DNA of 64,000 nt, taken from assembly GCF_014694455.1 (NCBI RefSeq), contig NZ_JAAUWT010000004.1, positions 124,001 through 188,000 of the forward strand, given 5' to 3'. This document shows, one piece after another, positions 8,578 through 17,838 of this stretch; the first letter of the stretch is position 1, and each line of letters starts with the position of its first letter. Below the pieces are notes generated by a model that was not told the DNA's origin, searched no databases, and saw nothing but the letters and a program-made list of their open reading frames with translations. This DNA comes from Vibrio sp. S9_S30 (lineage in GTDB: Bacteria > Pseudomonadota > Gammaproteobacteria > Enterobacterales > Vibrionaceae). The translations under genes were made by a program, and so were the position numbers.

Positions 8578-9846
8578 CTATGCCGTTTCTTTTTGAAACA
8601 GTTCCCTAAATACTGGGAAAATATCATCCACAGTACGAATGTTTTTCATGGCAAAGTTGTCGAATGCTTCTTCAAGTTTGAGATATTCATGCCATAAGGT
8701 TTGGTGGGTTCTTCTTGTTATTTCGATATAGGAGTAATACTGGCAGTCAGGTAAAATATTGTTCACGAGCAGCTCTTTACAGCGAGGGGAGTCATCTGCC
8801 CAATTATCCCCATCGGAAGCTTGTGCTGCATAGATGTTCCATTCATTGGTTGGGTATCTGTCTTTCACGATTTCATTCATTAATTTCAGTGCACTGGATA
8901 CGATTGTGCCACCCGTTTCTTGGGAATAGAAAAACTCATGCTCATCGACTTCTTTTGCTTGAGTATGGTGACGTATGAAAACGACTTCGACACTCTCGTA
9001 AGTTCTTGTTAAAAAAAGATACAGCAGTACATAGAACCGTTTTGCGATGTCTTTAGTGGCTTGGTCCATAGACCCTGATACATCCATCAAACAAAACATG
9101 ACCGCTTGGCTGGATGGAATGGGGCGCTTTTCGTAATTTTTGAAACGTAAATCAAAAGTATCAATAAACGGAACTCGCGCAATACGCTGGCGGAGCTCTA
9201 GGATTTCCTCTTGAAGTTTTTTCTCCTCCAAAGGCTGAGCGGGTTCATTGTTTTCGATGCGCGCTAACTCTTCTTCCAGTTCTGCCAGAAGGCGTTTTTT
9301 GCTCGCGGTTAATGCGGTTCTTCGCGCGAGTGATTGTTGAAGAGAGCGTACCACGCTGATGTTGGCTGGAATCCCTGCCGTTTGGAAGCCAGCGCGATGG
9401 GTTTTCCATTCTGTGATTTTATTGATTTGGTTTTTTTGAAGGTTAGGCAGCTCCAAGTCTTCAAATAGAATATCGAGATATTCGTCCTTTGAAATCTGAA
9501 AAACAAAGTCGTCTTGACCTTCGCCATCGGCACTTGCGTCGCCTTCACCAGAGCCACTTCCTTGCCCACCTTTAGGGCGCTCTATTTTGTCACCCGTTAT
9601 GAACTGATCATTACCTGGGTGAACGCGCTCCCTGACGCCACCTTGTCCTTGATGAAAAATAGGCTCTTTGATGTCCTTGTGTGGAATCGATATGTCTTCA
9701 CCGGTTTCTGTATTGGTGATAGATCGACGATTCACGGCATCGGCTACCGATTCCTTAATTTGCTCTTTATGGCGGCGTAAAAAGCGTTGTCTGTTGACGG
9801 TGCTCTTATTCTTGCCATTGAGCCTTCTGTCGATAAATTGCGCCAT
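8578..9846 (-). CDS. yeaH: DUF444 / YeaH family protein with von Willebrand A-like fold
   Basis: This 422-residue protein of the UPF0229/DUF444 family (E. coli YeaH) is the partner of the YeaG kinase. The N-terminal part is charged and glycine-rich (residues about 80-110, low complexity). The C-terminal half contains a MIDAS-like DVSGSM motif near residue 253, typical of a von Willebrand A domain. The gene starts after an AGAGGGG ribosome site that is repeated almost identically in front of yeaG, suggesting matched translation. In E. coli yeaG and yeaH form one sigma-S-dependent operon; ycgB is separate there but joined here. The biochemical role is unknown. Confidence 0.92.
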   Translation of the reverse strand: MAQFIDRRLNGKNKSTVNRQRFLRRHKEQIKESVADAVNRRSITNTETGEDISIPHKDIKEPIFHQGQGGVRERVHPGNDQFITGDKIERPKGGQGSGSGEGDASADGEGQDDFVFQISKDEYLDILFEDLELPNLQKNQINKITEWKTHRAGFQTAGIPANISVVRSLQQSLARRTALTASKKRLLAELEEELARIENNEPAQPLEEKKLQEEILELRQRIARVPFIDTFDLRFKNYEKRPIPSSQAVMFCLMDVSGSMDQATKDIAKRFYVLLYLFLTRTYESVEVVFIRHHTQAKEVDEHEFFYSQETGGTIVSSALKLMNEIVKDRYPTNEWNIYAAQASDGDNWADDSPRCKELLVNNILPDCQYYSYIEITRRTHQTLWHEYLKLEEAFDNFAMKNIRTVDDIFPVFRELFQKETA

Positions 9847-9896
9847 ACGTTAACCCCTCTGAAACGTCAAAGTGTCGAACTGTGTGCCATGAATGA

Positions 9897-9913
9897 CTGG
9901 CAGCACTTGCCAG
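9897..9913. other. Small hairpin between yeaG and yeaH
   Basis: A perfect 6-bp inverted repeat, CTGGCA with TGCCAG around a 5-base loop, lies in the 91-bp gap between yeaG and yeaH. It has no T-tract, so it is not a terminator. It could be an RNA processing or stability hairpin that sets the ratio of the two proteins, but that is a guess. Confidence 0.4.
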
Positions 9914-9937
9914 CCTTCATATCTAAGACACTGGGTA

Positions 9938-11872
9938 CTAAGAGGATTTACGCACTCGTAGGTACCATTCCGACAACAATCTAACTTGTTTCTTGGTGTA
10001 GCCTTTTTCCATCATACGAGCGACAAAGTCGTCGTGTTTTTTCTGATCATCCGTTGACGTTTTCGCATTGAAGGAAATGACAGGTAGCAGTTCTTCCGTA
10101 TTTGAAAACATTTTCTTCTCGATGACCGTTCTGAGTTTTTCGTAGCTCGTCCAAACAGGGTTTTGCCCTTTATTGTTTGCGCGAGCGCGTAATACGAAGT
10201 TAACGATCTCGTTTCTGAAGTCTTTTGGATTACTAATGCCTGCCGTTTTCTCAATTTTTTCTAGCTCATTGTTAAGCGCAGCACGGTCGAATAGTTGCCC
10301 TGTTTCTGGATCGCGGTACTCCTGATCTTGAATCCAGAAATCGGCGTAGGTGACGTAACGGTCGAAAATGTTTTGACCGTACTCAGAGTAGGACTCAAGG
10401 TAAGCGGTTTGAATTTCTTTCCCGATAAACTCAACATATTTAGGCACTAAATAGCCTTTTAAGAACTCTAAGTAGCGTTCAGCCGTATCTTGAGGGAATT
10501 GCTCGCGTTCAACCTGTTGCTCAATGACATAGAAAAGATGAACAGGGTTTGCTGCCACTTCGGATTGATCAAAGTTGAATACGCGAGAAAGAATTTTGAA
10601 TGCGAAACGAGTGGAAAGACCCGACATGCCCTCATCAACACCCGCGAAGTCTCGATACTCTTGGTAGCTTTTCGCTTTAGGATCGGTGTCTTTTAGAGTT
10701 TCACCGTCGTACACACGCATTTTCGAGAAAATGGATGAGTTGTCGGGATCTTTCATGCGGGAAAGAATGCTGAACTGAGCCAAAATGTCCAATGTGCTTG
10801 GAGAGCATGGTGCTTTCGACAGTTCACTGTGGTCCAGTAGTTTTTTGTAGATTTTAACTTCTTCCGAAACGCGTAAGCAGTAGGGCACTTTGACAATGTA
10901 TACCCTATCTAGGAAGGCTTCGTTGTTCTTATTGTTGCGGAAGGTTTGCCACTCTGATTCGTTTGAGTGCGCTAAAATCATGCCATCGAATGGCAAGGCT
11001 GAAAGCCCTTCCGTACCGTTATAGTTACCTTCTTGCGTTGCAGTCAGCAATGGGTGCAGAACTTTAATGGGGGCTTTGAACATCTCTACAAATTCCATCA
11101 AGCCTTGGTTAGCTCGACACAATGCACCTGAATAACTGTACGCGTCGGGATCATCTTGTGAAAAGTGTTCAAGTTGACGGATATCGACTTTACCCACCAG
11201 TGATGAAATGTCTTGGTTGTTTTCATCGCCGGGTTCTGTTTTCGCAATCGCTGTTTGACCTAAAATCGACGGTCTTACTTTCACCACTTTAAATTTTGAG
11301 ATGTCACCGCCAAACTCAGTGAGGCGTTTAGCTGCCCAAGGAGACATGATGGAGCGTAGGTAGCGCTTTTCGATGCCATAATCGCCTTTGAGCAAATCCC
11401 CATCTTCATTAACATCGAACAAACAAAACGGATGGTCATTGACTGGGCTTCGTTCACCGTTAGCCGAAAGGACGTATATTGGCATTTTTTCCATTAAGGC
11501 TTTTAATTTCTCTGCGAGTGATGATTTACCCCCCCCAACCGGACCCAAAAGGTACAGAATTTGTTTTCGTTCTTCTAGCCCTTGAGCGGCATGTTTCAAG
11601 TAAGACACGATTTGCTCTATCGCGTCTTCCATGCCATAGAAATCTTCAAAGGTTTTGTATCTGGATATCACGCGATTGGAGAAAATGCGGCTGAGTCTCG
11701 GATCTAATGCGGTGTCGATGACTTCAGGTTCTCCAATCGCCATTAATAGGCGCTCAGCTGCATTGGCGTAGGCGCTTTTGTCTTCACGACATAGCGATAA
11801 AAAGTCTTGTAGCGATAGTTCTTCGTCCTTGGCTGCTTCATAGCGAGCCTGGTAGTGGTCAAAAATGCTCAT
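9938..11872 (-). CDS. yeaG: PrkA family serine protein kinase YeaG
   Basis: This 644-residue PrkA-type kinase has the same length as E. coli YeaG. It combines an N-terminal AAA-like PrkA domain, with the P-loop GPVGGGKSS near residue 112, and a C-terminal PrkA domain. It is linked to nitrogen starvation and stationary-phase adaptation in E. coli. The sequence is very close to YeaG throughout (ANGERSPVNDHPF, TEPGDENNQD, NESEWQTFRNNKNNEAF). The frame is open for 21 further codons upstream, but ATG 11872 matches the family N-terminus (MSIFDHYQARYEAAKDEE) and has an AGAGGGG ribosome site. It is the first gene of yeaG-yeaH-ycgB, so the block promoter should lie in 11873-12165. Confidence 0.95.
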   Translation of the reverse strand: MSIFDHYQARYEAAKDEELSLQDFLSLCREDKSAYANAAERLLMAIGEPEVIDTALDPRLSRIFSNRVISRYKTFEDFYGMEDAIEQIVSYLKHAAQGLEERKQILYLLGPVGGGKSSLAEKLKALMEKMPIYVLSANGERSPVNDHPFCLFDVNEDGDLLKGDYGIEKRYLRSIMSPWAAKRLTEFGGDISKFKVVKVRPSILGQTAIAKTEPGDENNQDISSLVGKVDIRQLEHFSQDDPDAYSYSGALCRANQGLMEFVEMFKAPIKVLHPLLTATQEGNYNGTEGLSALPFDGMILAHSNESEWQTFRNNKNNEAFLDRVYIVKVPYCLRVSEEVKIYKKLLDHSELSKAPCSPSTLDILAQFSILSRMKDPDNSSIFSKMRVYDGETLKDTDPKAKSYQEYRDFAGVDEGMSGLSTRFAFKILSRVFNFDQSEVAANPVHLFYVIEQQVEREQFPQDTAERYLEFLKGYLVPKYVEFIGKEIQTAYLESYSEYGQNIFDRYVTYADFWIQDQEYRDPETGQLFDRAALNNELEKIEKTAGISNPKDFRNEIVNFVLRARANNKGQNPVWTSYEKLRTVIEKKMFSNTEELLPVISFNAKTSTDDQKKHDDFVARMMEKGYTKKQVRLLSEWYLRVRKSS

Positions 11873-12092
11873 AGCGAATACCCCTCTAAGCCTGTCAAAT
11901 CGACTAATTAACAGCGAAAATGTCACGTCCTTCACTAAATAAGGTTAGACCCAGATTTTGAATTCTGCTTATTAATTCGGTATTTATTTCGATTTTTTGA
12001 GAAAAAAGTATGAAGCAAGTAAGGGTTTGTATGAGTGTGCTAGAAGTGATTCAAACTGGCTGGAGTACTGTTCAGACTATAGTGGTAATGGG

Positions 12093-12118
12093 AAAGCACC
12101 ACATTACAGTGGTGCTTT
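12093..12118. terminator. Possible hairpin terminator downstream of yfbU
   Basis: Perfect 10-bp arms, AAAGCACCAC and GTGGTGCTTT, flank a 6-base loop. It lies 48 bp past the yfbU stop on the minus strand. Only a short T3 follows on either strand, so termination would be weak. The stem is clear; the function is uncertain. Confidence 0.5.
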
Positions 12119-12165
12119 GATAAAAATATCAAATGATGTGAAAGAGTTAGGTGCAAAAAATAGTG

Positions 12166-12666
12166 CTAAGCGTTGAAGATTTGATGAAACTCGGCCGCAG
12201 AAAGGTGATATTGACGTGGGCAGCGTTTCCAAGATGCCAACATTCTGCGGTATTTTTCAAGCATTGGCATTTGCGCGTTGAAGTGATGATCACCTTTGTC
12301 GAATTGAGTATACAGCCCTTCCGAATCGACTAGAAAACGCACATAGTGGACAAGTTGTGCTTCACTTGCGATATCAAAACCTAAGAAATTGAGCCTACGC
12401 TGATCAACGTTTTCTCTTTCATCGTGGTCGAGCATTTTGTTCGATTCTTGCATCGCGTGATACATTTCCATTATGTCGAGGATTTCTCGACACTGCGTTT
12501 CATTCAAGCAGCCATAGTCTTTATTCAGCTCCAACATCTGTAGCTCATATCCACGTTCTACAATCGTTTGAAGACGTTGATACTTTTTGGCATTCTGCGG
12601 GTCCATCTGCGACATGAGGTAATATTGATTAGACAGAATGAGTCGTTGAGCGTTAGTCATTTCCAT
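12166..12666 (-). CDS. yfbU: YfbU family protein (UPF0304)
   Basis: This 166-residue protein of the YfbU family is close to E. coli YfbU (164 residues) from the first residues ([15 protein letters not shown]) to the conserved C-terminal [10 protein letters not shown] segment. It is probably a soluble helical cytoplasmic protein. Its function is not established. The ATG at 12666 has an AAGAGACC ribosome site. It stands alone between the YeaG block and the CbiM-like gene on the same strand. A hairpin follows it at 12093-12118. Confidence 0.93.
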   Translation of the reverse strand: MEMTNAQRLILSNQYYLMSQMDPQNAKKYQRLQTIVERGYELQMLELNKDYGCLNETQCREILDIMEMYHAMQESNKMLDHDERENVDQRRLNFLGFDIASEAQLVHYVRFLVDSEGLYTQFDKGDHHFNAQMPMLEKYRRMLASWKRCPRQYHLSAAEFHQIFNA

Positions 12667-12838
12667 AGCATGGTCTCTTAAATTTTATTACTTAATCTAC
12701 GAAACAGAGTAACAGTAAATATCTCTACCGAAACATGATCTCAACACATGTTTCATAAGGTTTGGTTGAGTAATGAGCGGATTTATTCGTGCTACTACTG
12801 CTACGGCTAATGCAAGCCTAGAGTTTTTCTTGTGAAGG

Positions 12839-13495
12839 TTATTTACTTGGAAAAAGGTAATGTCTATCTGAGAATACGCGTAACCATTCTGGTCGATACA
12901 CGCAAAGTACCGCTAATGCCATTCCATTGATAAGACCTTCTGGGAATGCCATCAATGGGATTAGCATGAACAGATTCTCCATTACTGTGGTGAAGTCATA
13001 CCAGTCCTGCCAAAGATAGTAGCTGCCTTTCAACAGAAGGTGAGTGCTTCCAACAAATATGGCATTGAAAAAGCCAGCGACGAAAATGAAAACGAAGATA
13101 TTTTTGGGTAAATAATGGTAACTCAGAGTGAATATGAAATAGCTTAAGAGGATAGGAATGAAACCGGAAATCAATATCTGTGTGGGTAATTCGGTTAACG
13201 GCCACTGGTTGGAAAAGGCGAGTATCCCATAGACAGGTAAGGTAAGTACGCAGGCTACTCGCCAGCCGAACATCATGGTAAAAGTGGTGACACCAAGGAA
13301 GTGGATGTCTAAACCGCTTTTGACTCCGGCTTTGGTTTGCCAAAGAAAAAAGAGTATTGCTAAGGTAATGATAGTGAGATTCTGAAAAGACCGTTCGCTT
13401 AGAAATTTAGGAATGAACGCGTTTACGGTATCTGCCCAGCTTCGCTGTATGACAAGTGCGACGATGGCGAGACAAAGAAACTGAAATATCGACAT
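12839..13495 (-). CDS. CbiM-like predicted membrane protein (ECF-type permease fold)
   Basis: This is a 218-residue integral membrane protein with about six hydrophobic segments, starting at residue 2. The centre and C-terminus (GFFNAIFVGSTHLLL, MAFPEGLINGMALAVL) resemble the CbiM/COG3235 group of energy-coupling-factor permease-like proteins that normally take up cobalt or nickel. The diagnostic N-terminal metal-binding histidine of CbiM is not visible, and no ATPase or CbiQ partner is nearby, so transport of metal is not supported by context. An AGGA ribosome site precedes ATG 13495. It might be an orphan membrane protein of unknown role. Confidence 0.7.
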   Translation of the reverse strand: MSIFQFLCLAIVALVIQRSWADTVNAFIPKFLSERSFQNLTIITLAILFFLWQTKAGVKSGLDIHFLGVTTFTMMFGWRVACVLTLPVYGILAFSNQWPLTELPTQILISGFIPILLSYFIFTLSYHYLPKNIFVFIFVAGFFNAIFVGSTHLLLKGSYYLWQDWYDFTTVMENLFMLIPLMAFPEGLINGMALAVLCVYRPEWLRVFSDRHYLFPSK

Positions 13496-13596
13496 TGGCT
13501 GATTCCTAGAGTGACAAATTTGGGGGCGGCTGTTGTTCCAAACGCTTTTAAATAACCTGAACTCGAAATAACAGGTTTAGCGCCGACCCTAAATAC

Positions 13597-13625
13597 AACA
13601 AAGCCAGCGTTATGCTGGCTTTGTT
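13597..13625. terminator. Terminator after pflA
   Basis: Perfect 12-bp arms (13597-13608 and 13614-13625) with a 5-base loop lie 34 bp past the pflA stop on the minus strand. The interrupted T-tract (TTTGTT) is part of the stem, so it is probably functional and roughly symmetrical. Confidence 0.75.
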
Positions 13626-13659
13626 TGCGAATGCTTGAAGCATAACGTCTCTATGAAAA

Positions 13660-14400
13660 CTAGTATTTCACATTGTCGTTGTATTGTTCAAGTATTCCTT
13701 TGATCGTCTCCATCGTCTCTTTAGGTGGAGGGTTGACCCCCTCGAGTGGATAGTCGTGACCTAATGCTTCCCATTTATGAGCGCCTAATTTGTGGTACGG
13801 CAACAACTCCACTTTTTCGATGTTATCCATATCTTTAATGAAATCACCGAGCATGTGTGCGGCTTCTTCGTCGTCTGTATAACCAGGCACAACGACATAT
13901 CGGAGCCAAGTTTTTTGCCCAATGTTATGAAGATAACGTGCGAAATCTAACGTACGTTTGTTTGAAACGCCAATAAGGTCTTGATGAATCTCATCTTTCA
14001 TATGCTTGATATCGAGCATGACAAGATCCGAGGCTTCGAGCACCTGATCGACAACATCGGTATGCCTACGGATGTACCCATTAGTGTCTAAGCAAGTATG
14101 CATCCCTTCTTTTTGAGCTGCTCGGAAAAAATCACGTACAAATTCAGGTTGAAGCATGGCTTCACCTCCTGAACAGGTAACCCCCCCACCAGAAGCCCTC
14201 ATGAAATGCCTATAGGATTTTGCTTCACTAATGATTTCATCTACGCTCACCACCTTGCCATCGTGAGTATCCCACGTGTCTCGGTTATGGCAATACTTAC
14301 AGCGCATTAGACAGCCTTGGAGAAACACAATAAAGCGAATTCCCGGACCATCCACCGTGCCACAAGATTCGAAGGAATGAATACGACCAGTAGTAGACAT
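13660..14400 (-). CDS. pflA: Pyruvate formate-lyase-activating enzyme PflA
   Basis: This 246-residue radical SAM enzyme generates the glycyl radical on pyruvate formate-lyase under anaerobic conditions. The CxxxCxxC cluster motif is at C30, C34 and C37, and the SGGEAM SAM-binding motif lies near residue 77. Length matches E. coli PflA (246). It is separated from pflB by lpxR and a chemotaxis receptor, so it is transcribed on its own here rather than as pflBA. A perfect palindrome just upstream (14426-14450) may be its operator. An AAGAG ribosome site precedes the ATG. Confidence 0.96.
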   Translation of the reverse strand: MSTTGRIHSFESCGTVDGPGIRFIVFLQGCLMRCKYCHNRDTWDTHDGKVVSVDEIISEAKSYRHFMRASGGGVTCSGGEAMLQPEFVRDFFRAAQKEGMHTCLDTNGYIRRHTDVVDQVLEASDLVMLDIKHMKDEIHQDLIGVSNKRTLDFARYLHNIGQKTWLRYVVVPGYTDDEEAAHMLGDFIKDMDNIEKVELLPYHKLGAHKWEALGHDYPLEGVNPPPKETMETIKGILEQYNDNVKY

Positions 14401-14425
14401 GAGCTAATCTCTTAGGAATAAATTA

Positions 14426-14450
14426 CTGTCATTTTATTACAAAATGACAG
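14426..14450. promoter_or_regulatory. Perfect palindrome upstream of pflA, HexR-box-like
   Basis: Two perfect 10-bp arms, CTGTCATTTT and AAAATGACAG, flank ATTAC, 26 bp upstream of the pflA start codon. Inside it, 14427-14441 matches the HexR consensus as I recall it (TGTARTwwwAyTACA) at 14 of 15 positions. HexR itself is encoded at 38.5 kb. The sequence is directly visible; the factor is inferred. Confidence 0.5.
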
Positions 14451-14571
14451 TGTGCCCTAGGAAAAACTGAGGTTATTTGGTCTGAAGATCAAAATTATCA
14501 TTTCGTAAAATATCACCAATAGAAATGATAGCTGTTTACAATGATTTTCAATGATAAAGGTATAAAAAACA

Positions 14572-15549
14572 TCAAAATATCCAAAACAAAGAAACGGAAC
14601 CGTTAGCATGGAAACGTGCCTGATCCTCGTTAAAATCTGGCGTTTTTAAGGCATAAGTGAGCGATATCCCCACCTCTTTATAGTGTGCTAGAGCACCTAA
14701 AACTGCGGTGGACTGTAAGTGAGTTACAGAAACAGGTGGAACTTGCGGAGGACGCTTACCTGTAATGGTGATGTCATTAAAGCGGTATCGAGCTTCTAAT
14801 CCAGTAAAAACGAACCATCCTGAGTGGTCATAATCTAAATGGAGCCGATGCGCTGGGTTGTCATATTGAATGTCGGCAGAACCAAAAGTATTGGTCAGTG
14901 CCGTACCCATCCGCCACATTACGCCACTGCCTAGTTCGGATCGAAAATTTCCTAATGCAATTCTGTTAATCCAGCTGACTTCGGATTCTTGAGATTCAAA
15001 ATAACCAGCATTTCTATGAAGCAAGTTTTGTTGTGTGTACTTCAATTGGTAAACCCAAGGTTCTTCAATTTGGTATGCCCAGCCTTGAGGGCGAGCAGAG
15101 CCTATCAGGTCATGAACAAAAACTTGAGCTGAATCTGCTTGGGCATTTTTTCCCATTGTTCCGAGCATAACGTGAAAGGTTTGGTGCTTTTCGCTTGTTC
15201 TTGCGATCAAAGAACCACTAATGAAACTGATTCCAGAATAGGGGCGCTCATCCATCTTTGGCGTGGCGGATTCAATATCAATGGGAGTCCATAGTTTCTG
15301 TCCAAGGTTTAGATTCCAATAGTAGCGAGCATCCTCATCCCCAAAGCCGATAGAGCCCAAGTTATGGCTCTGTTCACGGGATCCGTTTGAATTCAATTCA
15401 GACAGGATACCTAGCTGAATACCACTGCTGTAATCTTCATCACTCCTTACAAGAGAATCGTTGTCCATGGTGAGTGATAGTTGCGTCTTAGCTTGCGTAG
15501 CCACGGTAAACAGCAGCGCAAAAGTAATGGGTAGCCAAACAGTCTTCAT
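14572..15549 (-). CDS. lpxR: Lipid A 3'-O-deacylase LpxR (DUF2219 family)
   Basis: This is a 325-residue outer-membrane beta-barrel of the LpxR/DUF2219 family. Salmonella LpxR is a calcium-dependent enzyme that removes the 3'-acyloxyacyl chain of lipid A at the outer leaflet. The N-terminal signal peptide spans about residues 1-20. Soon after cleavage comes TMDNDSL, which supplies the Asn-Asp pair at the calcium/active site, then DYSSGIQLG with the serine expected downstream. The protein ends in phenylalanine (SLFWIF), as outer-membrane barrels do. The gene is not clustered with the other lipid A genes. Vibrio species do carry LpxR-like proteins, so this is ordinary. I could not verify the catalytic histidine by alignment. 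Confidence 0.85.
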   Translation of the reverse strand: MKTVWLPITFALLFTVATQAKTQLSLTMDNDSLVRSDEDYSSGIQLGILSELNSNGSREQSHNLGSIGFGDEDARYYWNLNLGQKLWTPIDIESATPKMDERPYSGISFISGSLIARTSEKHQTFHVMLGTMGKNAQADSAQVFVHDLIGSARPQGWAYQIEEPWVYQLKYTQQNLLHRNAGYFESQESEVSWINRIALGNFRSELGSGVMWRMGTALTNTFGSADIQYDNPAHRLHLDYDHSGWFVFTGLEARYRFNDITITGKRPPQVPPVSVTHLQSTAVLGALAHYKEVGISLTYALKTPDFNEDQARFHANGSVSLFWIF

Positions 15550-15682
15550 ATCAATGTCGACTCCTACATGAATAAACTCAAAGTGTGCAATGTGAAACTT
15601 TTCGGATTTTTATGCAATAAATCAAGTAAGTGGATGGGAAAATCTTTTTGTAAAAAGAGACATGTGTTGAGTTTTTGCATAT

Positions 15683-15704
15683 CTAATGATGAAATTATCA
15701 TTAG
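15683..15704. promoter_or_regulatory. Inverted repeat upstream of the chemotaxis receptor
   Basis: CTAATGAT and ATCATTAG, perfect 8-bp arms, flank a 6-base spacer, about 140 bp upstream of the receptor start. It is AT-rich and resembles a Fur-like or other dimeric operator, without a convincing match to a named consensus. Confidence 0.45.
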
Positions 15705-15726
15705 CCAAATGTTAGAAAAATGTAAA

Positions 15727-15756
15727 TTAAACTACAGTATCTTAAACTACAGTATC
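15727..15756. repeat. Perfect 15-bp direct tandem duplication
   Basis: TTAAACTACAGTATC occurs twice in a row (15727-15741 and 15742-15756) in the leader of the chemotaxis receptor gene, about 85 bp before its start. It is one of several 15-22 bp tandem duplications in this window. Confidence 0.9.
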
Positions 15757-15841
15757 GTCGTATACCCGACAGTTTTTCCGAACAACACAAGTGCCAATAT
15801 TTAATTGGTTGGTGTCAATTTCCCAAAAAGAGGAGGGAGTA

Positions 15842-17722
15842 ATGACTAGTTTTGCGCTCTCACAAAAACAAAAAGTATGGATGTACCTAGCGGCATTGAT
15901 GGTAGGTTTTGCTGGTTTGTTGGTGTTTATTTCGATAAAGATAGGCTCAGTAACGCAACAGTATCAAAATCAGGGGTTTATCCATGAAGGTGTTGCCGAA
16001 ATCGGTCAAACTCAAATCAGTTTATTGGAGCTGGCCGCTCGCTTAAACAATATGACCGGAGAGCAGGTCGAAGAGATTAACTCAATGCTTAATGATATCT
16101 CTCAAAAGGCATCGAGGAAAAAGGCAATTTTAGCCGAAGTTGGGCTACACGATGGAGCGGAAAACTTCATTAAATCTATATCGGCATATCAAGACGCATT
16201 AGTTCCGTGGTTAGCGATCAGGCAAGAGATGGGGTTTAATGTTGATGACGGAAAGCTGGGTGATCTCAAGCAATTGGCCAGCACTATAGAGGCAAAAATT
16301 GCCGAAACTGGAATGGTGAGCATCAATTCTGATTTTCAGAATATGGTAAAAACCCAGCAAACTTATCTGTTACAACCCAACGAAGAGAACCTCAAATTCT
16401 TCAATCGCGCTTTGGCGATGTTTATCAATATGTCAAATTCATACGCCATGCTCGATCTTTATGAAAAGGAAGTGGAGTTATTTAAAGAGTACTCTGCCCG
16501 TGTCAGCGAATTGTCCGTTGAACTTGAGTCCGTAGAGCAATCACTCTTTCAAAGGCAGAGAGATGTGCAAGCGGTGGTAAGGCAATTAGGCGAGAAAATG
16601 AATGTGATCAGTGCGGAATTTGGGCAGGCAGCTCAACAGACCTCTTCTACGGTGCGATTTTCTACATTGGTTGCTTGTTTATTTCTAGCTCTGTTTACTC
16701 TATTTATTTTTGTATCGCAGAACATGTCTATATCACGAGCGTTGAAAAGGGTAACGGCGATATTAGAGCTTATCTCTAACGGGGACTTATCCCAAAGAAT
16801 GCCCGTTTCAAGCAATAAGAATGATGAATTCAATCGTTTAGCACTTAACATTAACCAAGCCTGTGAAAATTTGGGTGAGTTGGTTAAAGGCGTACAGCAC
16901 AGCAGTCATGCTCTAGCATCTAACGCAAATGAACTGAATTCCGGATTGGATGAATTGGTCGTAAGCCAGCATGATGTTGTAGGTCAAACTCAAGTATTGG
17001 CTTCAGCAACCGAAGAAGTAAGCGTGACTACGCAAGAAGTATCGAGCAGTTTGGATTTAGTCGTACAAGTGAGTGAAAAATCCAGCGACTCAGCTCAACA
17101 GGGCGCAACAGTCATTACCAGTGCTATTGATTCTATTGAGGATATTGGGAAAATTCTTGGGAGTGCCTCGACACACATAAAAGCATTGGAAGATGCTTCG
17201 GCGAAGGTCGATTCTGTAATGGATATTATTAATGGTATTGCGGAACAAACTAATTTGCTTGCGTTAAATGCGGCAATTGAAGCCGCTAGGGCAGGAGAGC
17301 AAGGAAGAGGTTTTGCTGTTGTGGCAGATGAAGTACGAAGCCTTGCGGTGAGAACCGTTGATGCCGTCGCAGAAATATCCGGTACGATCGAGACCATGAA
17401 AAAAGAGAGTGCAGAAGTGATCCAATATATTGGGCAGTCTGAAACGTCCATGCAGCAAGGCAGAGAAAAAGGTCACGAAGCGATGGAGGCGTTGAAGCTG
17501 ATTACTGAACAAGTGTCAGAGGCAACCGAGCAAACCGAACGAATCTCATTGTCCATCAAAGAACTTGCTACCACGAGTCAATCTATGGCTGATAGCATGT
17601 CTCAAATATCATCCTCAATGAAAACGATAGAAGAAAACAACGCGCAGCTTAGAGAGGTAAGCAGCCGAGTAGATGAACGTTCTGATGTATTAATTAAAGA
17701 ATGCAACCAATTTGCCGTTTAG
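15842..17722 (+). CDS. Methyl-accepting chemotaxis protein
   Basis: This is a 626-residue chemoreceptor. TM1 lies at about residues 12-32, followed by a ~240-residue all-helical periplasmic domain, TM2 near 273-293, HAMP, then a cytoplasmic coiled coil. The signalling tip contains [20 protein letters not shown] (residues about 466-485), the highly conserved kinase-control hairpin. The periplasmic domain is long and helical, resembling the HBM (helical bimodular) class, but I cannot name a ligand. The frame is open upstream from 15791, but ATG 15842 has a strong GAGGAGGGAG site and gives a normal N-terminus. It sits between pflA/lpxR and pflB, a position matching my recollection of the V. cholerae MCP at this locus. 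Confidence 0.93.
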   Translation: MTSFALSQKQKVWMYLAALMVGFAGLLVFISIKIGSVTQQYQNQGFIHEGVAEIGQTQISLLELAARLNNMTGEQVEEINSMLNDISQKASRKKAILAEVGLHDGAENFIKSISAYQDALVPWLAIRQEMGFNVDDGKLGDLKQLASTIEAKIAETGMVSINSDFQNMVKTQQTYLLQPNEENLKFFNRALAMFINMSNSYAMLDLYEKEVELFKEYSARVSELSVELESVEQSLFQRQRDVQAVVRQLGEKMNVISAEFGQAAQQTSSTVRFSTLVACLFLALFTLFIFVSQNMSISRALKRVTAILELISNGDLSQRMPVSSNKNDEFNRLALNINQACENLGELVKGVQHSSHALASNANELNSGLDELVVSQHDVVGQTQVLASATEEVSVTTQEVSSSLDLVVQVSEKSSDSAQQGATVITSAIDSIEDIGKILGSASTHIKALEDASAKVDSVMDIINGIAEQTNLLALNAAIEAARAGEQGRGFAVVADEVRSLAVRTVDAVAEISGTIETMKKESAEVIQYIGQSETSMQQGREKGHEAMEALKLITEQVSEATEQTERISLSIKELATTSQSMADSMSQISSSMKTIEENNAQLREVSSRVDERSDVLIKECNQFAV

Positions 17723-17790
17723 GGAATTCGCAATTGGGGAGCTTAACGCCTTATTGACCATGATTTTTCTGGTTTAAGTGACTGTGACCC

Positions 17791-17828
17791 AAAAAAAGCC
17801 CCCGCATTTGCGGGGGCTGGTATTTTTT
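17791..17828. terminator. Strong bidirectional terminator between the receptor gene and pflB
   Basis: A GC-rich stem (AGCCCCCGC with GCGGGGGCT, 4-base loop) is flanked by A7 on the left and T6 on the right. It serves pflB on the minus strand and the chemotaxis receptor on the plus strand. Confidence 0.93.
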
Positions 17829-17838
17829 CACTCAGTGA

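Noticed and set aside
15568..15804. 78-codon open frame before the chemotaxis receptor
   Set aside because: It spans the inverted repeat and the 15-bp duplication, has no ribosome site and unusual cysteine-rich composition.
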